Translations under genes and position numbers: made by a program
Shown here: piece after piece, positions 1 through 8,527 of the stretch
Numbering within the stretch: position 1 is the first letter of the stretch
Layout of the letters: each line of letters starts with the position of its first letter
NCBI GenBank assembly: GCA_001673575.1
Contig: LZME01000115.1
Coordinates: 1 to 64,000, forward strand
From: Mycolicibacter heraklionensis
Lineage (GTDB): Bacteria; Actinomycetota; Actinomycetes; Mycobacteriales; Mycobacteriaceae
Direction of reading: 5' to 3'
DNA length: 64,000 bases
The notes under the pieces: model-generated
Seen by the model: the letters and a program-made list of their open reading frames with translations, nothing else
Databases searched by the model: none
What the model was told of the DNA's origin: nothing

Positions 1-122
1 GGGTGGTGCCCGAGGCGTGCGCTCTGGACCTGCCACCCGACGTGCTCGACAAGTACCTCTACCGCAATGCCGCCGACTTCTTCTTCGCCGAACGCGGCGC
101 CGTACCCGAACAGGAGAGCTGA
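1..122 (+). CDS. C-terminal end of a probable amidohydrolase (partial)
   Basis: An open frame enters from the left edge (first full codon at base 3) and stops with TGA at 120-122. About 39 residues are visible, including LDLPPDVLDKYLYRNAADFF. That fits the last helix of amidohydrolase-2 (PF04909) proteins, where a segment like K-x-L-Y-x-N-A precedes the C-terminus. The next gene, an acyl-CoA dehydrogenase, starts one base after the stop, so the two are probably cotranscribed. Two complete amidohydrolases lie further along, which makes this family assignment plausible. The catalytic part is outside the window, so the call rests on a short tail. Confidence 0.5.
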   Translation, partial: VVPEACALDLPPDVLDKYLYRNAADFFFAERGAVPEQES

Positions 123-123
123 G

Positions 124-1209
124 ATGGATCGTTTCGAACTACGCAGGTTGGACTACAGCCTGACCGAAGACCACGTCGCGTTGCAAGCTGCGTACAAACA
201 GTTCTTCACCACGCACTGCGGAATCGAAACGGTTCGTGCCGCAGAGGAATCCGGGTTCGACAAGAACTTGTGGGAGCGGCTGTGTGCGATGGGTGCCACC
301 ACCATGGCATTGCCGGAACCGGTCGGCGGCGACGGCGCCACGCTGGTCGATCTTGCGCTGGTCGCCGAGGAGATCGGTCGCTCGCTGGCGCCGGTTCCCT
401 GGATCGACCAGGTCTGCGCCGCGCGCCTGCTGGGCCGCCTCGGTGGGTTATCGCCGGACGCCGACGACACCTCCGACATCGTCAGCGGGAATCGACTGAT
501 TGCGTTCGACCCGCACCAGGAGGCCACGGCCGGCCCCCGACTGCTGCCGACCGGCTCGATCGCCGACACGATCATCGTCCGTGACGGGGATGCGGTGGTG
601 CGACTCTCGTTCGCCACCCGGCCGGTTCGGGTCGACAACATCGGCCGGTTGCCGATGGCCTGGGTCGACCCGGCCGACGCCGACGCGGCGACCGTGCTGG
701 CCAGTGGCCCTGAGGCGCTGGCGGAATATCAGCGGGCGCTGGATGAATGGCGACTGCTGACGGCCTCCGCGCTGGTCGGGATGGTGGAGCAGACCATGAC
801 CATCGCCGCGGAGTTCGCCAAGACCCGATACACCCTGGGTGTGCCGATCGGAACCCTGCAGGCGATCTCGCACCCACTGGCGAATATGGCGATCACCGTC
901 GCCTCCGGACGTAACCTGGCCTACCGCGCCGGGTGGTTCATGGACAACGAGCCCGAGGAGCGTCCGGAGCTGGCGGCCTCGGTCTTCGTGTTCATGGCAG
1001 AGGAAGCCGCCAAGGCCGCCACCATGGCGGTGCACATTCAGGGCGGCCTGGGCGTCTCAGCCGAAGCCGCGGCCACCGCTTATCTGGTCCGGGCCCGCGG
1101 CTGGCCCCTGGCCGGGGGTGACCCCGGAGCCACCGCCTGCCGCATAGGGGAGCTCGTCGCCGTTCGTGAGACAGCCGCCCGCGAAACCGCCACCCGCGCA
1201 GCCGAATAG
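124..1209 (+). CDS. Acyl-CoA dehydrogenase, small subunit-like
   Basis: This 361-residue protein has the acyl-CoA dehydrogenase fold: an N-terminal helical domain (DYSLTEDHVALQ), a middle beta domain, and a C-terminal helical domain with RYTLGVPIGTLQAISHPLANM and HIQGGLGVSAEAAATAYLVRA. The ATG at 124 is chosen because AGGAGAG lies just upstream and the conserved start (MDRFELRRLDYSLTEDH) follows it. The protein is shorter and more divergent than the partner gene 13 bases downstream and shows no clear C-terminal catalytic Glu motif. Mycobacterial steroid-degrading dehydrogenases of the FadE28-FadE29 type are alpha2beta2 heteromers of one canonical and one degenerate subunit. By inference this pair is built the same way and oxidises an acyl-CoA to the enoyl-CoA with FAD. 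Confidence 0.85.
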   Translation: MDRFELRRLDYSLTEDHVALQAAYKQFFTTHCGIETVRAAEESGFDKNLWERLCAMGATTMALPEPVGGDGATLVDLALVAEEIGRSLAPVPWIDQVCAARLLGRLGGLSPDADDTSDIVSGNRLIAFDPHQEATAGPRLLPTGSIADTIIVRDGDAVVRLSFATRPVRVDNIGRLPMAWVDPADADAATVLASGPEALAEYQRALDEWRLLTASALVGMVEQTMTIAAEFAKTRYTLGVPIGTLQAISHPLANMAITVASGRNLAYRAGWFMDNEPEERPELAASVFVFMAEEAAKAATMAVHIQGGLGVSAEAAATAYLVRARGWPLAGGDPGATACRIGELVAVRETAARETATRAAE

Positions 1210-1222
1210 GACACCGAACATC

Positions 1223-2404
1223 ATGGACTTCTCACAACCGCAGCTGACCGACGACGACCTGGCTTTCCGCGAGGAGGTGCGCGCATTCCTGGCCACCCAC
1301 GTGACCGAGGATGTCAAGCGCCGAGACCGCGAGACCGGGGACAACTTCGACGAGGTCGTTCACCTGGCGCTGGGCGCCGCGGGTTACCTGGAGGCGGAGT
1401 GGAAAACCGAGGCCGACGGCGGCTTCCCCCGCGTGCGGCGACGTATCTGGGAACTGGAGAAGCGCCGCGCCCACGTGCCGTGGGTCACCTGGGGAACCAC
1501 CGCGATGGTGGCCCGCTCCGTCGCGTCGTTCGGCTCGCCCGAGCTGTGCGAGGAGATCCTGCCGGGGGTCTTCAGCGGCCACATCCGGCTCTGCCTGGGC
1601 TACACCGAGCCCGAAGGCGGCTCCGACGTCGCAACCTGTAAGACCCGCGCGGTGCGCGACGGCGACAGCTGGGTCATTAACGGCTCCAAGATGTTCACCA
1701 CCGGCGCGCACAACTGCCAGTACGTCTTCCTGATCACCAACACCGACCCGGACGCGCGGAAACACCAGAGCCTCACCATGTTCCTGGTGCCGTTGAACAC
1801 TCCGGGGATCGAGATCCAGGGCCTGCGCACCGTCGACGGCGACCGAACCAACATCGTCTACTACAGCGACGTGCGCGTCGACGACAAATACCGCCTGGGC
1901 GAGGTCAACGGCGGCTGGACCGTGCTGCGTGAGCCGCTCAACGTCGAACACGGCGCTGTGGACGCCAATCCCGATGGCTTACAGGATGTCTCGATCATGA
2001 TGCACCAGGCGAACTTCATGGCCGTAGCCGTCGACAAGGCGGGCGAGGTGGCCGGGCGGTCGGGGAGCATCGCGGATCGTTCGGTGGCCTACCGGCTCGG
2101 GCGCGCCGCCGCGCGGGTCGAGGCGTCGCTGTCGGCTCCCTCGATTTTCGGACGGGTGGCACTGGCGCAGGCGATGCGCGATGTCTCGCCGGACCTGATG
2201 GACTTGCTCGGAAGTGCGTCGGCGTTGCCCATCGACACCGACGGTGCCATCGACGGTGGGGCCTCGGACTACGTCTTCCGGTTCGCTCCACTGGTCGGCA
2301 TCTACGGCGGGACCCTGGAGGTGTTCCGCAACATGATCGCCCAATACGTGCTGGGGCTGGGCAAGCCGAATTACTCGCCGCCAGTGGTTAAGGCGCCGAG
2401 TTGA
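1223..2404 (+). CDS. Acyl-CoA dehydrogenase, canonical subunit
   Basis: This 393-residue acyl-CoA dehydrogenase has the flavin/substrate loop GYTEPEGGSDVATCKTRAV in the middle domain and ends with the family signature YGGTLEVFRNMIAQYVLG, where a Glu sits at the usual C-terminal position. The start at ATG 1223 gives the standard beginning MDFSQPQLTDDDLAFREEV. It lies 13 bases after the smaller dehydrogenase, and the two probably form one heteromeric FAD enzyme. The last 17 bases overlap the 3' end of the convergent AraC gene. The acyl substrate cannot be read from the sequence; the neighbours favour a branched or ring-bearing acyl chain. Confidence 0.88.
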   Translation: MDFSQPQLTDDDLAFREEVRAFLATHVTEDVKRRDRETGDNFDEVVHLALGAAGYLEAEWKTEADGGFPRVRRRIWELEKRRAHVPWVTWGTTAMVARSVASFGSPELCEEILPGVFSGHIRLCLGYTEPEGGSDVATCKTRAVRDGDSWVINGSKMFTTGAHNCQYVFLITNTDPDARKHQSLTMFLVPLNTPGIEIQGLRTVDGDRTNIVYYSDVRVDDKYRLGEVNGGWTVLREPLNVEHGAVDANPDGLQDVSIMMHQANFMAVAVDKAGEVAGRSGSIADRSVAYRLGRAAARVEASLSAPSIFGRVALAQAMRDVSPDLMDLLGSASALPIDTDGAIDGGASDYVFRFAPLVGIYGGTLEVFRNMIAQYVLGLGKPNYSPPVVKAPS

Positions 2405-3209
2405 TGCGGCGGTGGTAGCTCGACGGGGCCTCGCCGGCGAAGCGGGTGAACGCCCGGGTGAACGCGGACAAGCTGTCGAAGCCGATAGCCGTCGCGGTCT
2501 GCTGGACCCCCTGGTCGGGGGCGGCCAGCAGCGCCATCGCCTGCAGCATTCGGGCGTGTAGCAGGTAGGTGCGCCAGGACATGCCGATCACCGCTTCGAA
2601 CTGACGGCGCAGGGTGCGCTCGGACACGGCGACGGCGTGGGCGACCTCGGCCGCGGTCACCGACGCCAGGTGTTCCTTGGTGTAGACCATGGCCGCGCCG
2701 ACGATCGGATGATCCGAGGTGGGCAGACTCAGCGGCGCCTCATGGTCCAGTGCGGCAGAGACCAAGTGCCCCAGGGTGCGGAAGAAGTCGTCGGAGACCA
2801 CGTCGCCGTCGGCCCGTTCGATCGGCCAGCGCAGCGAATGCAGCATCATCTCCCGGATCAGCGGCGAAACGGTCAGGATGCGGGCCCGGTCGCCGGCGTG
2901 GGCGACCAGCTCGGGGTCGAACATCACCGCCACCGTGCGCACCTCGGCACGCATGACGGCCTGATGTTCCAGGCCGGCGGGGATCCAGGCCGCCTGCTGC
3001 GGGGGCAACAGATAGTGCGCCGTGGCGGTCTCGACTTCGACCACACCACCGACGGCGTACTCGATCTGGTGCAAGTCATGGGAATGCCAGCCGGTGACCA
3101 GTTGCCGTCCCTCGTAGAGGTAGCTGCCGGCCCGCGCTCGGCCGCCACGGCGCAGATCAATGTTGGCCGGTTCTGCGAAATCTATGGCCGAACGCGCGGA
3201 GACGGTCAC
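2388..3209 (-). CDS. AraC-family transcriptional regulator
   Basis: The C-terminal third carries the two helix-turn-helix units of AraC proteins: VAVSERTLRRQFEAVIGMSW and then TATAIGFDSLSAFTRAFTRF. The N-terminal part is a cupin-like effector domain (WHSHDLHQIEYAVGGVVEV, LLPPQQAAWIPAGLEHQ). With the GTG start at 3209 the protein has 273 residues. An ATG at 3236 would add nine residues but would overlap the divergent amidohydrolase start codon at 3235, so 3209 is preferred. It probably senses a pathway metabolite and controls the divergent amidohydrolase/SDR genes and perhaps the cluster. Its 3' end overlaps the dehydrogenase gene by 17 bases. Confidence 0.88.
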   Translation of the reverse strand: MTVSARSAIDFAEPANIDLRRGGRARAGSYLYEGRQLVTGWHSHDLHQIEYAVGGVVEVETATAHYLLPPQQAAWIPAGLEHQAVMRAEVRTVAVMFDPELVAHAGDRARILTVSPLIREMMLHSLRWPIERADGDVVSDDFFRTLGHLVSAALDHEAPLSLPTSDHPIVGAAMVYTKEHLASVTAAEVAHAVAVSERTLRRQFEAVIGMSWRTYLLHARMLQAMALLAAPDQGVQQTATAIGFDSLSAFTRAFTRFAGEAPSSYHRRINSAP

Positions 3210-3234
3210 GATTTTCCAGGGTACTAGTAGAGCC

Positions 3235-4497
3235 ATGAACATCGACGACTTGATCCTGGTCAGCATCGACGACCACGTGGTGGAGCCGCCAGACATGTTC
3301 CTCAACCATGTCCCGGCCAAGTACAAGGCGGAGGCGCCGATCGTCGTCACCGACGACAAAGGCGTCGACCAGTGGATGTATCAGGGCCGCCCGCAAGGGG
3401 TCAGCGGGCTCAACGCCGTGGTGTCGTGGCCGGCCGAGGAGTGGGGCCGCGACCCCGCCGGTTTCGCCGAGATGCGCCCCGGCGTCTACGACGTGCATGA
3501 GCGGGTGCGCGACATGAGCCGCAACGGCATCCTCGCCTCGATGTGCTTCCCGACGTTCACCGGGTTCTCCGCGCGGCACCTGAACATGACTCGCGAACAC
3601 GTCACCCTGGTGATGGTCTCGGCCTACAACGACTGGCACATCGACGAGTGGGCCGGCGCCTACCCGGGCCGGTTCGTTCCGATCGCAATCCTGCCGACCT
3701 GGAACCCCGAGGCGATGTGCGCCGAGATCCGCCGGGTGGCGGCCAAGGGCTGCCGCGCGGTCACCATGCCCGAACTACCGCACCTGGAGGGGCTGCCCAG
3801 CTACCACGACGACGAGTACTGGGGGCCGGTGTTCCGCACGCTGTCGGAGACCGGTGTGGTGATGTGCCTGCACATCGGCACCGGCTTCGGGGCGATCAGC
3901 ATGGCCCCCAACGCCCCCATCGACAACCTGATCATCCTGGCCACCCAGGTCTCGGCGATGTGCGCCCAGGACCTGTTGTGGGGTCCGGCGATGCGCAACT
4001 ACCCGGACCTGAAGTTCGCGTTCTCCGAGGGCGGTATCGGCTGGATCCCCTTCTACCTGGACCGCAGCGATCGGCACTACACCAACCAGAAGTGGCTGCG
4101 CCGCGACTTCGGTGACAAGCTGCCGTCCGAGGTGTTCCGTGAGCACTCGCTGGCCTGCTACGTCACCGACAAGACGTCGCTGAAGCTGCGCCACGAGATC
4201 GGCATCGACATCATCGCCTGGGAATGCGACTATCCGCACTCGGACTGCTTCTGGCCGGACGCCCCCGAGCAGGTGCTCGCCGAACTGGAGGCCGCCGGTG
4301 CCGACGACGCCGACATCAACAAGATCACCTGGGAGAACTCCTGCCGGTTCTTCGACTGGGATCCGTTCGCCCACACCGCGCGCGAGCAGGCGACGGTGGG
4401 AGCGCTGCGGGCGACGGCCACCGATGTGGACGTGTCGATCCGGCCGCGTGCCGAGTGGGCGCGCCGCTACACCGACAAGCAGCTGGCACAGGCGTAG
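3235..4497 (+). CDS. Amidohydrolase family 2 (PF04909) metal-dependent hydrolase
   Basis: This 420-residue TIM-barrel hydrolase or decarboxylase has an N-terminal D-x-H metal motif (LVSIDDHVVEPPDMFLNHVP), a mid-protein His strand (VMCLHIGTGFGAIS) and a C-terminal Asp strand (IIAWECDYPHSDCFWPD), the usual ligands of amidohydrolase-2 enzymes. The ATG at 3235 gives a conserved beginning and lies close to the divergent AraC start. The family includes decarboxylases and C-C or C-N hydrolases; in mycobacterial lipid clusters such proteins are common but mostly uncharacterised. It is followed after seven bases by an SDR, so the two are probably translated from one message. Confidence 0.85.
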   Translation: MNIDDLILVSIDDHVVEPPDMFLNHVPAKYKAEAPIVVTDDKGVDQWMYQGRPQGVSGLNAVVSWPAEEWGRDPAGFAEMRPGVYDVHERVRDMSRNGILASMCFPTFTGFSARHLNMTREHVTLVMVSAYNDWHIDEWAGAYPGRFVPIAILPTWNPEAMCAEIRRVAAKGCRAVTMPELPHLEGLPSYHDDEYWGPVFRTLSETGVVMCLHIGTGFGAISMAPNAPIDNLIILATQVSAMCAQDLLWGPAMRNYPDLKFAFSEGGIGWIPFYLDRSDRHYTNQKWLRRDFGDKLPSEVFREHSLACYVTDKTSLKLRHEIGIDIIAWECDYPHSDCFWPDAPEQVLAELEAAGADDADINKITWENSCRFFDWDPFAHTAREQATVGALRATATDVDVSIRPRAEWARRYTDKQLAQA

Positions 4498-4504
4498 CGG
4501 CGCC

Positions 4505-5329
4505 ATGGTTTCGGTGATTACCGGCGGTGCCGGGGGGATGGGATTGGCCACCGCGAAGATCGTCGGTCGCGCGCAGCCCGTCGTGCTCTGCGATATCCGG
4601 CAAGATCGGCTGGACGCCGCGGCGGGTGTGCTGAAGGAAGTCGACGTCGTGACCGTCCACTGCGACGTCACCGATCGCGCCGCGGTCGCGGCGCTGTTCG
4701 CCACCGCGGCCGGAATCGGGCCCCTCGCCTCGGTGATCCACACCGCCGGAGTCAGTCCGAGCATGGGCGACGCCGACTACGTCATGCGGACCAATGCCGT
4801 GGGCACCCTGAACGTCAACGAGATCTTCTTTCGTGTGGCACCCGAGGGCGCCGCGATCGTCAACGTCGCCTCGATGGCCGCGCACCTGCTGCCCGACGAG
4901 CTGATTCCCACCGGCCAGTTCCCGCTGGCGTTGCACGATCCCGGCGACTTCACCGATGCCATGGCGGCGGTGTGCGACCCGATGCCGCCGGAGGTGCGTT
5001 CGGGTTTCGCCTACGCCGTGAGCAAGGCGTTCGTCCGCTGGTACTCCAGCTCGCAGGCCGAGCGGTTCAACGGTCGCAGCCTGCGCATCGTCTCGGTCTC
5101 GCCCGGTTCGGTGGACACCGAAATGGGCCGGTTGGAGGAGCGGGCCGGCGCGGGGGCGATGGTCACCGACGCCGCGGTCCCGCGCTGGGGAACGCCCGAG
5201 GAGATGGCTGAACTGCTGGCGTTCTGCGCCAGCAACCGGGCGGGATATCTCACCGGAACCGACATCCTCAACGACGGCGGCGTCGTCGCCTCGATGCGTG
5301 AGCGAGCGCGGGTGGCGGCCACCGGCTGA
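4505..5329 (+). CDS. Short-chain dehydrogenase/reductase, 3-alpha-hydroxysteroid dehydrogenase-like
   Basis: This 274-residue SDR has the cofactor motif T-G-G-A-G-G-M-G at residues 5-12, the Asp at the end of strand 2 (VVLCDIRQDRL) that favours NAD, and the catalytic Y-A-V-S-K. A segment of about 30 residues between the catalytic Ser strand and the Tyr (PDELIPTGQFPLALHDPGDF) is longer than in classical SDRs and recalls the short-sequence 3-alpha-hydroxysteroid dehydrogenase/carbonyl reductase group. It starts seven bases after the amidohydrolase stop. It probably oxidises a secondary alcohol or reduces the ketone; the steroid link is inferred from family and context only. Confidence 0.83.
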   Translation: MVSVITGGAGGMGLATAKIVGRAQPVVLCDIRQDRLDAAAGVLKEVDVVTVHCDVTDRAAVAALFATAAGIGPLASVIHTAGVSPSMGDADYVMRTNAVGTLNVNEIFFRVAPEGAAIVNVASMAAHLLPDELIPTGQFPLALHDPGDFTDAMAAVCDPMPPEVRSGFAYAVSKAFVRWYSSSQAERFNGRSLRIVSVSPGSVDTEMGRLEERAGAGAMVTDAAVPRWGTPEEMAELLAFCASNRAGYLTGTDILNDGGVVASMRERARVAATG

Positions 5330-5350
5330 TGCCCGCCGCGAACTTGCGCG

Positions 5351-5381
5351 CGTCGAGTATTCGACGTACTTTTCGAAAGTA
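5351..5381. promoter_or_regulatory. Two tandem palindromes at the IclR gene start
   Basis: CGTCGA-GTAT-TCGACG (5351-5366) is a perfect 6-4-6 inverted repeat. It is followed directly by TACTTT-TCG-AAAGTA (5367-5381), a perfect 6-3-6 inverted repeat whose last base is the A of the ATG start codon. Palindromes at this position are typical autoregulatory operators for IclR proteins. The position on the start codon suggests either repression by blocking initiation or a leaderless transcript. Confidence 0.6.
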
Positions 5382-6295
5382 TGACGGCAGCGACGGGCGG
5401 CGACGGCACCGTCCGTCCGGTCTCCTCGCCGCCCACCGAGCGGGTGATGCGGATCCTGGAGCTGCTCGCCGCCGACCCGGAACGGCACTTCTCCCTGTCG
5501 GAGATCTCGCAGACCCTGGGCATCAGCCACGGCACCTGCCACGCGATCCTCGCCACCCTGGCCGGCCGGCAGTGGCTCGTGCGGGACCGCCAGTCGGGCG
5601 GATATTCCTGGGGTCCCGCGCTGGCCGCGCTCGCCCGCCCCATCAATCGGCAGGCCTTCCGGCCTGAGCTGCAGCGGCTTTTCGACGCCGTCGGCCGACA
5701 GGTGATCCTCGGTGCTCGCCAGGGCGCGACAGTGGTGGTGACCGATTCGGTAGGGGAGTCGATCGCCGGTCTGCGGTTGGGCGCCGGCTTCCGGATTCCG
5801 CTGGTGGCGCCGTTCGGCCGTGAGTTCATCTCCGGCGCAGGCGAACCGGTCAAGAAGGAATGGCTCGGCGGGCTGGGCGCACCATCGCCGCGGTTGCGGC
5901 GACGGCTGGCCGCAGTGCTCGACGAGGTCGGCCGGCGCGGCTACGCGATCGACCGGATGAGCCGCGAATACGTGCGGGTGTACTCGGCGCTGCAGGCACT
6001 GGCGGCCGACGGCGAGCCCGACGCGATCACCGCCCGGTTGGCCACGGCGTTCGCCGATCTCACCGAGGTCGACTACCTGCCCGACGAACTCGGCAACACC
6101 GAGCGGCATCCGATCGCCAGTGTCTCGGCTCCGGTCCGCGACGTCGACGGGACGGTGACGATGTCGGTGGGAGTCGCCCCCTTCGCGGCCCTGACCGCCG
6201 CGGAGGTCGCCGAGCTTGGTGCGGCCGTACGCGAGACCGCCGCACGTATCCAATCCCAGTGGTCTGCACGTGGAGAACATGAGGAGAGCTCGTGA
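5381..6295 (+). CDS. IclR-family transcriptional regulator
   Basis: This 304-residue protein has an N-terminal winged helix-turn-helix (FSLSEISQTLGISHGTCHAI, then a wing ending QSGGYSWG) followed by a GAF-like IclR effector domain (VVTDSVGESIAGLRLGAGFR and SVSAPVRDVDGTVTMSVGVA). The ATG at 5381 is preceded by two tandem palindromes, which suggests autoregulation. Its stop overlaps the GTG start of the fused dehydrogenase (GTGA), so regulator and enzyme are translationally coupled. It is a likely local regulator of the 5.4-10.7 kb operon. Confidence 0.88.
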   Translation: MTAATGGDGTVRPVSSPPTERVMRILELLAADPERHFSLSEISQTLGISHGTCHAILATLAGRQWLVRDRQSGGYSWGPALAALARPINRQAFRPELQRLFDAVGRQVILGARQGATVVVTDSVGESIAGLRLGAGFRIPLVAPFGREFISGAGEPVKKEWLGGLGAPSPRLRRRLAAVLDEVGRRGYAIDRMSREYVRVYSALQALAADGEPDAITARLATAFADLTEVDYLPDELGNTERHPIASVSAPVRDVDGTVTMSVGVAPFAALTAAEVAELGAAVRETAARIQSQWSARGEHEESS

Positions 6296-8511
6296 GCGTG
6301 ACGCTCAGCGCCGAACAACGCCAGCTCGGCGAGTCGTTGCGGCAATTCGCCGGCCGGCACGCACCGATGGCCGACACCCGCAAGGCGTTCGATGCGCTGG
6401 CGGCCGGGGAGCTGCCGTCGTGGTGGGACGACTTGGTCGCCAACGGGTTTCACGCGATTCACCTGCCTGAACAGTACGGCGGACAGGGCGGTGGGCTGCT
6501 CGACGTCGCCGCGGTACTGGAGGCCGCGGGAACAGTGTCGCTGCCGGGTCCGCTGCTGCCGACGGTGACCGCCGGTGCGGTCGGTCTGCTCGCCGAGTCC
6601 ACGCCGGCGCGGGAGGAGTACCTGCGTGCCCTTGCCGCCGGTGTGCCGGCGGCCGTCGTGCTTGGCGGGCAATCGGACTTCGTCGCACGACGAGCCGACG
6701 AGGGCTGGCTGATCAGCGGTGCCTCGGACGTGATCTCCGGTGCCCGCTCGGCCCGCCTCGCGCTGGTCTGCGCCCGCTGCGAGGACGGGACCGACCTGTG
6801 GGCCGTGATCGACACCGGCCGAGCGGCGATCCAGTCGGTGGCCGGCACGGACCTGCTCACCGATCTGGCCACGATCACCTTGGCTGATCACCCGGTGCGC
6901 GCCGCCGAGGCGCTGATCGGGATCGACACCCGGCGCGCGGAGTATCTCGCCGTCGGTCTTGCCGCAGCGGTGTGTGCCGGCATCGCCGGGTGGTGCGTCG
7001 AGGCGGCCACCGCGCATCTGCACACCCGCGAACAGTTCGGTGTCCGGATCGGCACCTTCCAGGCACTGCAGCACCAGGCGGCCATGCTGCTGGTCAGCGC
7101 CGAACTGGCTTGCGCCGCTGCCTGGGACGCGCTGCGAGCCGTCGCCGACACGGTCGAGCAGCAGCGCATCGCCGCCGCCACCGCGGCCCTGGCGGCGGTC
7201 GCGCCGTGTCCGGACACCGTGTTCGACACCTTGACGATGTTCGGCGCGATCGGGTTCACCTGGGAACACGATCTGCACCTGTATTGGCGCCGCGCCACCA
7301 GCATCGCCGCTTCGATCGGTGCCGCCACCGATTGGGCTCGCCGGCTCGGGGAGCTGACCGTCGCGCAGCAGCGGGACTTCACCGTCGACCTCGGCGGTGC
7401 CGAAGCCGAGTTCCGGGCGGAAGTCGCAACGACTCTCGACGCAGCCCAGGCGCTGGCGAACGACGGTCCGGGACGCCAGGGCGACTACCCGCACTTCGAA
7501 ACGGGCCCGCAGCGCACGCTGATCGCCGACGCCGGGCTGATCGCCCCGCAGTGGCCCGCGCCGTGGGGACGCGACGCCTCCCCACTGCAGCAGCTGATCA
7601 TCATCGAAGAGTTCGCCAAACGGCCCGGTCTGGTCCGGCCGTCACTGGGCATCGCCGAATGGATCCTGCCGTCGCTCGTGCGCGCCGCACCGGATGCCCT
7701 CCAGCAGCGGCTGATTCCCCCGACCCAGCGCGGCGAACTCGCCTGGTGCCAATTGTTCTCCGAGCCCGGTGCCGGCTCCGACTTGGCGTCGCTGACCACC
7801 CGCGCGGTCAAGGTCGACGGCGGATGGCGCATCAACGGCCACAAGATCTGGACCTCGGCGGCGCAACGCGCCGACTACGGCGCACTGCTGGCCCGTACCG
7901 ACCCCGCAGCGGCCAAGCATCGCGGGATCGGCTACTTCATCGTGGACATGCGCTCGCCGGGCATTGAAGTCCAGCCGATCGTGATGGCCACCGGGGCAGC
8001 CGAATTCAACGAAGTGTTCCTCACCGACGTCTTCGTGCCCGACGAGATGCTGCTCGGGGAGCCCACCGAAGGCTGGCAGCTGGCGATCGCCACCATGGCC
8101 GAGGAGCGCACCGCCATCAGCGGATACGTCGAGAACGACCGGGCGGTGGCGCTACGCGCTATCGCCGCGGCCCCGGGCCGATCGCGCGATGACGCACTGC
8201 GCGCACTCGGCGAACTCGACGCCTACGCCAACGCGATCAGGGCGCTCGGGGTGCGCGAGACCATCAGGCTGCTGGACGGCGAGGGCATGGGGGCGTCGTC
8301 GAGCATCGCGAAAGTGGCGATGAACGTGCTGCTGCGCCGCACCTTCCACGCCACATTGGCCACTGTCGGCCGATTGGCGATGGTCGCCGATTCCGACCCG
8401 GCCGTCGTCGAACCATATCTGTTGTCGCCGGCCGAGCTGATCGGCGGCGGTACCAAGGAAATTCAGCTGAACATCATCGCCCAGATGATTCTCGGCCTGC
8501 CCCGCAAATGA
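6292..8511 (+). CDS. Fused two-domain acyl-CoA dehydrogenase (FadE34-like architecture)
   Basis: At 739 residues this is twice the usual length and contains two acyl-CoA dehydrogenase units. The N-terminal unit (about 1-360) includes REQFGVRIGTFQALQHQAAM. The C-terminal unit (about 390-739) has the flavin loop FSEPGAGSDLASLTTRAV near 487 and ends with GGGTKEIQLNIIAQMIL. M. tuberculosis FadE34 is a known fused dehydrogenase of steroid side-chain catabolism with this layout, in which the degenerate and catalytic halves mimic an alpha-beta dimer. The GTG start overlaps the IclR stop by four bases. It probably forms an alpha,beta-unsaturated acyl-CoA that is passed on to the thiolase-fold protein just downstream. 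Confidence 0.88.
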   Translation: MSVTLSAEQRQLGESLRQFAGRHAPMADTRKAFDALAAGELPSWWDDLVANGFHAIHLPEQYGGQGGGLLDVAAVLEAAGTVSLPGPLLPTVTAGAVGLLAESTPAREEYLRALAAGVPAAVVLGGQSDFVARRADEGWLISGASDVISGARSARLALVCARCEDGTDLWAVIDTGRAAIQSVAGTDLLTDLATITLADHPVRAAEALIGIDTRRAEYLAVGLAAAVCAGIAGWCVEAATAHLHTREQFGVRIGTFQALQHQAAMLLVSAELACAAAWDALRAVADTVEQQRIAAATAALAAVAPCPDTVFDTLTMFGAIGFTWEHDLHLYWRRATSIAASIGAATDWARRLGELTVAQQRDFTVDLGGAEAEFRAEVATTLDAAQALANDGPGRQGDYPHFETGPQRTLIADAGLIAPQWPAPWGRDASPLQQLIIIEEFAKRPGLVRPSLGIAEWILPSLVRAAPDALQQRLIPPTQRGELAWCQLFSEPGAGSDLASLTTRAVKVDGGWRINGHKIWTSAAQRADYGALLARTDPAAAKHRGIGYFIVDMRSPGIEVQPIVMATGAAEFNEVFLTDVFVPDEMLLGEPTEGWQLAIATMAEERTAISGYVENDRAVALRAIAAAPGRSRDDALRALGELDAYANAIRALGVRETIRLLDGEGMGASSSIAKVAMNVLLRRTFHATLATVGRLAMVADSDPAVVEPYLLSPAELIGGGTKEIQLNIIAQMILGLPRK

Positions 8512-8527
8512 GATGAAGGATCGCCGC

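Noticed and set aside
4325..6280. Long open frame of about 650 codons on the minus strand
   Set aside because: It lies opposite the SDR and IclR genes, has low-complexity Arg/Gly/Asp composition and no domain. It is a shadow caused by high GC.
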